Assembly: GCF_040676675.1 (NCBI RefSeq)
Contig: NZ_JBFAPK010000011.1
Span: 1-64,000, forward strand
DNA from: JBFAPK01 sp040676675
GTDB lineage: Bacteria > Actinomycetota > Actinomycetes > Mycobacteriales > Micromonosporaceae
Length of the DNA: 64,000 bases
Direction of reading: 5' to 3'
A program made the translations under genes and the position numbers. Below are positions 59,919 through 64,000 of the stretch, in pieces. Positions within the stretch are counted from its first letter, which is position 1, and every line of letters starts with the position of its first letter. Below the pieces are notes generated by a model. That model made no database searches. It had not been told where the DNA came from and saw only the letters and a list, made by a program, of their open reading frames with translations.

Positions 59919-60314
59919 TCAAGTGAGTTCGTGGCCCGTCGTACTGTCGACGTGCTCGGGGATCGCGCCGTCGTGACGGTCACCGGTGGTCGACGTGCCG
60001 GACGGTTCGAACATCAGGATGGCCCCGCCGGGCGAGGACGGTTTGTGCGGAGTGCCCTTCGGGACCACGAAAACGTCACCGGTGCGGAGACTGACGGTCC
60101 GCTCCGCACCGTCGGGATCGCGCAGCGCGATGTCGAACTGCCCGTCCAGCGCGAGGAAGAACTCGTCGGTGTCGTCGTGGACGTGCCACACGTGCTCGCC
60201 ACGGGTGTGCGCGATCCGGACGTCGTAGTCGTTCATCCGGGCCACGATCCGGGGGCTGTAGATCTGCTCGAACGAGGCCAGCGCCGCGCCGAGGTTGACC
60301 GGGTTGATCATCAT
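59919..60314 (-). CDS. single-domain cupin protein
   Basis: 131 aa. Cupin motif 1 is GEHVWHVHDDTDEFFLALDG with metal-binding His and Glu; motif 2 is GDVFVVPKGTPHKP with His. A short conserved barrel without extra domains, of the YhhW/small mannose-isomerase-like type found beside AraC regulators. Divergent from an AraC gene 49 bp away, so probably its target. Substrate unknown. Confidence 0.88.
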   Translation of the reverse strand: MMINPVNLGAALASFEQIYSPRIVARMNDYDVRIAHTRGEHVWHVHDDTDEFFLALDGQFDIALRDPDGAERTVSLRTGDVFVVPKGTPHKPSSPGGAILMFEPSGTSTTGDRHDGAIPEHVDSTTGHELT

Positions 60315-60363
60315 GCGCCCAGCCTGCCCGGGCCGGCGACCGGGCGTCTTGTACGTTGTTGAT

Positions 60364-61179
60364 GTGGACGAGCCAGTCCCCGAGCCGTCCCGGGCCGTCG
60401 CCTGGCGACCGAAGGTTCCCGGGATATCAGAGGTGTTCCATGCCCGGATCGTCGGTTACCGCTACCCGACGCACTGTCACGACACGTGGACCGTCCTGAT
60501 CGTCGACGACGGGGCCATACGGTACGACTTGGACACCCGCCATTACGGCGCGATCGGTGAAACCGTCACCATATTGCCGCCCGGCGTAGCCCACAACGGC
60601 TACCCGTCGGAGCGCTTCGGCCGGTTCCACAAGCGCAACCTCTACCTGAACGGTGATTTCCTGCCGCACGATCTCGTCGGTCCCGCCGTCGACGCCTCCA
60701 CCTTCCGTGATCGGCAACTGCGTACCGCGATCAGCAGGCTGCACGACAGCCTCCGCGCACCCGAAGGGCTGGATGTCGAAGCGCGGCTGGCGCTGATCGC
60801 GGAGCGACTGCAGCAGCATCTACAGCGCCGCGCACCAACCGCTCGGGAGCCGGAGCCGTTCATCGCCGGCCAGCTCCGTGCGTATCTGGACGCACACATC
60901 ACCGGTAAAGCTGTCCTACGCGATGCCGCCGAACTGCTGGACCGGAGCATCCCGCACCTGGTCCGCAGTTTCACTCGGCGCTACCGTATCTCCCCGCACG
61001 CCTACGTCATCGGCGCACGTATCGACCTGGCACGAAAACTGTTGCTGCAAGGACAGCCTGTTGCCAGTGTCGCCGCCGAGGTCGGCTTCCACGATCAAGC
61101 ACACTTCACACGCCATTTCAGGCGTCACGTGTCGATTCCACCCGCCCGCTATGCGAACAGCGCTCCGCCGCCCGATTGA
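60364..61179 (+). CDS. AraC-family regulator
   Basis: 271 aa from the GTG at 60364; longer starts overlap the cupin gene. The N-terminal cupin-like sensor (THCHDTWTVLIVDDGAIRYDL, ILPPGVAHNG) precedes two helix-turn-helices at the C-terminus (LRDAAELLDRSIPHLVRSFTRRYRISPHAYVIGARIDLARKLL and VASVAAEVGFHDQAHFTRHFRRHVSIPPARY). Base use at third codon positions is slightly less GC-biased than its neighbours. It is divergent from the cupin and likely controls it. Confidence 0.9.
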   Translation: MDEPVPEPSRAVAWRPKVPGISEVFHARIVGYRYPTHCHDTWTVLIVDDGAIRYDLDTRHYGAIGETVTILPPGVAHNGYPSERFGRFHKRNLYLNGDFLPHDLVGPAVDASTFRDRQLRTAISRLHDSLRAPEGLDVEARLALIAERLQQHLQRRAPTAREPEPFIAGQLRAYLDAHITGKAVLRDAAELLDRSIPHLVRSFTRRYRISPHAYVIGARIDLARKLLLQGQPVASVAAEVGFHDQAHFTRHFRRHVSIPPARYANSAPPPD

Positions 61180-61479
61180 GCTTCAGCCCGCGCCCCCAAC
61201 CCGGCGGGACCGCACGTCGACCGGCACCGGGCGCTCGGGCGGTACCGTACGCCCCGACCCGCCGGGCACGGTACGGCCCGACCCGGCGTACTCAGCGGCG
61301 GCCTCGTACGCCCCGCGCATTACGGGAAAGCGCCATCGTCGGACACCCGACTGCCGCCCTGTCGCCGCATTGGCGGGCGGCGGCCCGGCGGATGGACCAG
61401 ACTCGTAGCCGCGTGCCGCCGGCGGCGGCGGGCTGTCGATCATCACCGTTCGCCATGCGCGGGCCGGGAAGGATGCCGG
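61180..61479. other. intergenic region between AraC and the Cys/His protein
   Basis: 300 bp, no gene seen. Direct repeats of CGGTAC[GG]CCCGACCCG type near 61241-61290. Confidence 0.45.
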
Positions 61480-62325
61480 GTGCTCCCGATACAGGCGCGC
61501 GAAGCGAACCAGGCCCCGCTCCGGTCCGATCCGGACCGGGTCCGCCCGGTCACGCTGCGGTTCCTGGTGGCGGCGAAGGCTACCTCCGGCCGGCCGCCCC
61601 CGACGCCCGCGCCGGAGCGACCCGAGACGCCACCGGGGCGGCCCGAGGCGCCACCGGGGCGGCCCGAGACGGCACCGGCGGCCGGACGGCCGCACCTGGG
61701 CGGCGGCGCCTGGGTGATCGGGGTCAGCCTCGACCCGCAGCAGCCCGGCTGGGTCCGGCTCGCCCCGGACGCCGGGTACGACCGGGGCCGCCTCGACCGC
61801 CTCCGGCCGTACGACGTCGTCCGCGTCGAGGCCCGGCCGATGTGGCGGCTGGGATGCCGGGAGATCTGGCGTCCGCTGCTGCACAGCATGCGTACCGAAC
61901 ACCACCTCAAGCAGTGGCAACCACGGCGGCGCTGGCTCGAACCGTACGTCGGAGGCTCGATGTGCCGGCTGGAGCGCCGCCCGGCGCGCGGGCCGTCGCT
62001 GGCCCTGATCCGCGCCCGGGACGTCAGCGGGCTGCGGCTCTGGCCGGACCGGGCGCCGGGCGGGGTCCGCTACCGGGGCGCGTACCGGTACCGCTGCCAC
62101 GACCCCGCCTGCCCGGGGCACGAGCACGAGATCGTCGACTGGGACTTCCTGGCGTTGCAGCGCCGGCTGACCGCGCTGCCGGACGCCCGGCTGCGGCGGG
62201 CGCTGCGGAACAACTACCTGTACCGGATGTGCGCCCCGGACCGGGCCGTGGCCTTCTACGTCGGCCAGGCGGACCGCCCCACGGACGGATTCCGCGTGCT
62301 CGGCGTCTACTGGCCGCCCCGCTGA
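61480..62325 (+). CDS. conserved hypothetical protein with Cys/His cluster
   Basis: 281 aa from a GTG at 61480 (GGGAAGGA upstream). The N-terminal 60 residues are Pro-rich, with a PExPPGRP repeat. The remainder is basic and compact, with YRYRCHDPACPGHEHEIVDW, a CxxxxCxxHxH arrangement that could bind zinc. Also conserved-looking are REIWRPLLHSMRTEHHLKQW and NNYLYRMCAPDRAVAFYVG. No signal or membrane segment. I do not recognise the family; it may be a nucleic-acid-binding or enzyme domain. It converges with the GGT gene. Confidence 0.7.
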   Translation: MLPIQAREANQAPLRSDPDRVRPVTLRFLVAAKATSGRPPPTPAPERPETPPGRPEAPPGRPETAPAAGRPHLGGGAWVIGVSLDPQQPGWVRLAPDAGYDRGRLDRLRPYDVVRVEARPMWRLGCREIWRPLLHSMRTEHHLKQWQPRRRWLEPYVGGSMCRLERRPARGPSLALIRARDVSGLRLWPDRAPGGVRYRGAYRYRCHDPACPGHEHEIVDWDFLALQRRLTALPDARLRRALRNNYLYRMCAPDRAVAFYVGQADRPTDGFRVLGVYWPPR

Positions 62326-62362
62326 CTCGACAGCCGGGACGGCCCGGGCCGCGCGCACACGG

Positions 62363-64000
62363 TCAGCCGCGCGGCACCACCACCCCGGCCGCGCCCCCGC
62401 CCCGGCGGACCGGTTCGGTCACCGCGAGCAGCCCGCCCCGGGGCAGGAACTCGATCCCGGTCGCGGCGCCGATCTCGGCGCTGGCGGTGTACGTGTGGCC
62501 GAGTCCGGCCAGCGCCACCCCCTCGGGCGAGGAGACGAACGCCGGCTCGGCCGTCACCGTGGCGGTGTTGCGCTGGCTGGCCCGGGGCGCCGCCAGGGCG
62601 TCGGGCAGGCTCAGGCCGAGGTCGATTCGGCCGACCAGGATCTGCAGCACGGTGGTGATGATGGTCGAACCGCCGGGCGAGCCGACCGCCAGGTACGGCC
62701 GGCCGCCCGCGAGCACGATCGTCGGGGACATGGAGCTGCGCGGACGCTTGCCGGCGGCGGGCAGGTTCGGGTCGGCCGCGTCGCCCTGGGTGGGCGTGAA
62801 GTTGAAGTCGGTCAGCTCGTTGTTGAGCAGGAATCCCCGGCCCGGTACGACCATCGCGTTGCCGCCGGTCTGCTCGATCGTGAGGGTGTACTCGACCACG
62901 TTGCCCCAGCGGTCGGCGACGGTCAGGTTCGTGGTGTGGTTCTCGTACCCGCCGAAGGCGCCGCCGCCCGTGACCGCGCAGCCGCCGTACCGGCCGTCGG
63001 GCGTACCGGGGGCCACCGGCTTCGCCGCCGCCCGGGCCGGGTCGATCCGGCAGGCCCGCTCGGCGGCGAAGCCGTCGCTGAGCAGCTCGTCGAGGAGGCG
63101 GCGGGGCGTACCGTCGCCGACGTAGCGGTTGCGGTCGGCGAAGGCGAGCGCGCTCGCCTCGAGGTAGCGGTGCAGAGCCTGGGTCCGGTCGAGCCGGGAC
63201 AGGTCGGAGCGCTCCAGGATGTTCAGCGCCTCGCCGACGGTCGAGCCGCCGCTGGAGGGCGTCGGCATGCCGTACACGTCGAGGCCCCGGTAGCGGGAGT
63301 GGGTCGGGGCGGGAAAGCGGACCTCGTAGCGGGCGAGGTCGTCCAGGGTCATCGCGCCCGGGCGGATCGGGTACGCCCACGCGCCGGTCGGGTTCGTCGA
63401 GACCGGTGGGCGCCGTACGGTCGCCACGATGTCCCGGGCGACCGGCCCCCGGTACAGCGCGTCGACGCCGTCGCGCGCGATCAGCCGGTACGTGTCGGCG
63501 AGGTCCGGGTTGCGGAAGAGCGAACCGACGGCCGGCGGCTGTCCGCCGGGCAGGTAGAGCCGGCTGGTCGAGGCGAACTGCCCGAACGGCGCCGCGTTGT
63601 CGCTGATCTGGCTGCGGAAGGTCGGGTCCACCCGGAAGCCCTGCTCGGCCACCTGGATCGCCGGGCGCAGCGACTCGGCCAGCGAGCGGCTCCCCCACCG
63701 GCGCAGCGCGGCCTGCCAGGTCGGCAGGGTGCCCGGCACGCCGACCGAGAGGCCGCTGACCCGGGCCTCGTCGAAGCCGTACGCCCGGCCGGTGGCCGGG
63801 TCGACGAAGTGGTCCGACCGGGTCGCGGCGGGCGCCGACTCGCGGCCGTCGATGGTGGCGACCCGGCCGGTACGCGCGTCGTGGTAGACGAGGAAGCCGC
63901 CGCCACCGATGCCGGCCGAGAAGGGTTCGGTCACGCCGAGCGTGGCCGCCGCCGCCACGGCCGCGTCGACCGCGTTGCCGCCGCCGCGCAGCACCTCCAG
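62363..64000 (-). CDS. ggt: gamma-glutamyltransferase (GGT), 5' end beyond the right edge
   Basis: About 545 C-terminal codons are in the window; the start and probable signal peptide lie to the right. GGGNAVDAAVAAAATLGVTEPFSAGIGGGGF is the N-terminal core. The autocleavage and nucleophile Thr is in NHTTNLTVADRWGNVVEYT. SMSPTIVL and SPGGSTIITTVLQ are late conserved motifs. The Ntn hydrolase is autoprocessed into two subunits and transfers or hydrolyses gamma-glutamyl groups of glutathione, polyglutamate or similar. The C-terminal end is complete. Confidence 0.93.
   Translation of the reverse strand: MEVLRGGGNAVDAAVAAAATLGVTEPFSAGIGGGGFLVYHDARTGRVATIDGRESAPAATRSDHFVDPATGRAYGFDEARVSGLSVGVPGTLPTWQAALRRWGSRSLAESLRPAIQVAEQGFRVDPTFRSQISDNAAPFGQFASTSRLYLPGGQPPAVGSLFRNPDLADTYRLIARDGVDALYRGPVARDIVATVRRPPVSTNPTGAWAYPIRPGAMTLDDLARYEVRFPAPTHSRYRGLDVYGMPTPSSGGSTVGEALNILERSDLSRLDRTQALHRYLEASALAFADRNRYVGDGTPRRLLDELLSDGFAAERACRIDPARAAAKPVAPGTPDGRYGGCAVTGGGAFGGYENHTTNLTVADRWGNVVEYTLTIEQTGGNAMVVPGRGFLLNNELTDFNFTPTQGDAADPNLPAAGKRPRSSMSPTIVLAGGRPYLAVGSPGGSTIITTVLQILVGRIDLGLSLPDALAAPRASQRNTATVTAEPAFVSSPEGVALAGLGHTYTASAEIGAATGIEFLPRGGLLAVTEPVRRGGGAAGVVVPRG

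Noticed and set aside
59377..59922. Minus-strand frame antisense to the alcohol dehydrogenase
   Set aside because: The plus frame is a complete zinc-MDR enzyme; the antisense frame has no domain.

Overview
The window is very GC-rich (about 70-75%), with mostly G/C third codon positions, many GTG and a few TTG starts, and many 4-base stop/start overlaps. Actinobacterial families (a DUF3145 protein, a DUF5994 protein beside a SigB/SigF-type sigma factor, a snapalysin, CBM2 modules on Pro/Thr linkers, a LuxR-type LAL regulator, a ydaO-type leader before a secreted cell-wall protein) point to a filamentous actinomycete. The Micromonosporaceae are the best guess. It looks like ordinary chromosome with a strong saprophyte and secretome flavour, and one intact insertion sequence.

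Layout. 1-4293 (minus): a VanR/VanS-like two-component system, then a fold-type II PLP serine/threonine enzyme, a D-Ala-D-X ligase and the start of a deacetylase-like gene running off the left edge. 4777-12222: an SDR, an aldo/keto reductase, a secreted beta-helix protein, a divergent TetR/quinone oxidoreductase pair with clear operators, a CmtR-like ArsR/CDF metal module, a small HAD protein and a flavin-type oxidoreductase. 12317-19308: two inverted-repeat structures, a GT2 plus large membrane-protein operon, a GH3 lipoprotein, DUF3145 and a small conserved protein with strong terminators. 19576-25376: a HelD-type helicase, a secreted beta-propeller, a zinc-type CDF exporter, and a c-di-AMP riboswitch controlling a secreted coiled-coil cell-wall protein.

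25439-34051: carbohydrate and secretome island: CBM2-Cip1-like protein, MFS exporter, alpha/beta hydrolase, GH81 beta-1,3-glucanase with a LacI-like operator, and snapalysin. 34796-39792: a broken cold-shock gene, a DUF5994/sigma-factor operon, an intact IS256-family element with an 8-bp target duplication, and a NarL-type two-component system divergent from a fatty-acid desaturase. 41076-44572: DUF2269, SRPBCC, a coupled PfkB kinase/SurE phosphatase pair and a STAS protein. 44573-50102: a repeat-rich gap, a tiny poly-Asp lipoprotein, a small membrane protein, a GH74 xyloglucanase with CBM2, and a proline-rich membrane protein. 50163-64000: a GT-C-like membrane protein, BON-domain and membrane proteins, a DsbA-like oxidoreductase, a large LAL regulator, an SRPBCC/zinc alcohol dehydrogenase pair, cupin/AraC, an unknown Cys/His-motif protein and a gamma-glutamyltransferase cut by the right edge.

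The most interesting local system is the VanRS-linked operon. It pairs a cytosolic fold-II PLP enzyme with a D-Ala-D-X ligase, which would fit a D-Ala-D-Ser-type cell-wall modification built from non-canonical parts. Other notable signals are a 50-58 bp inverted-repeat family present twice, a riboswitch whose core can pair with its own ribosome binding site, a one-base-killed cold-shock gene, an orphan operator pair before an MFS exporter, and a 20-bp inverted/direct repeat cluster before a poly-aspartate lipopeptide.
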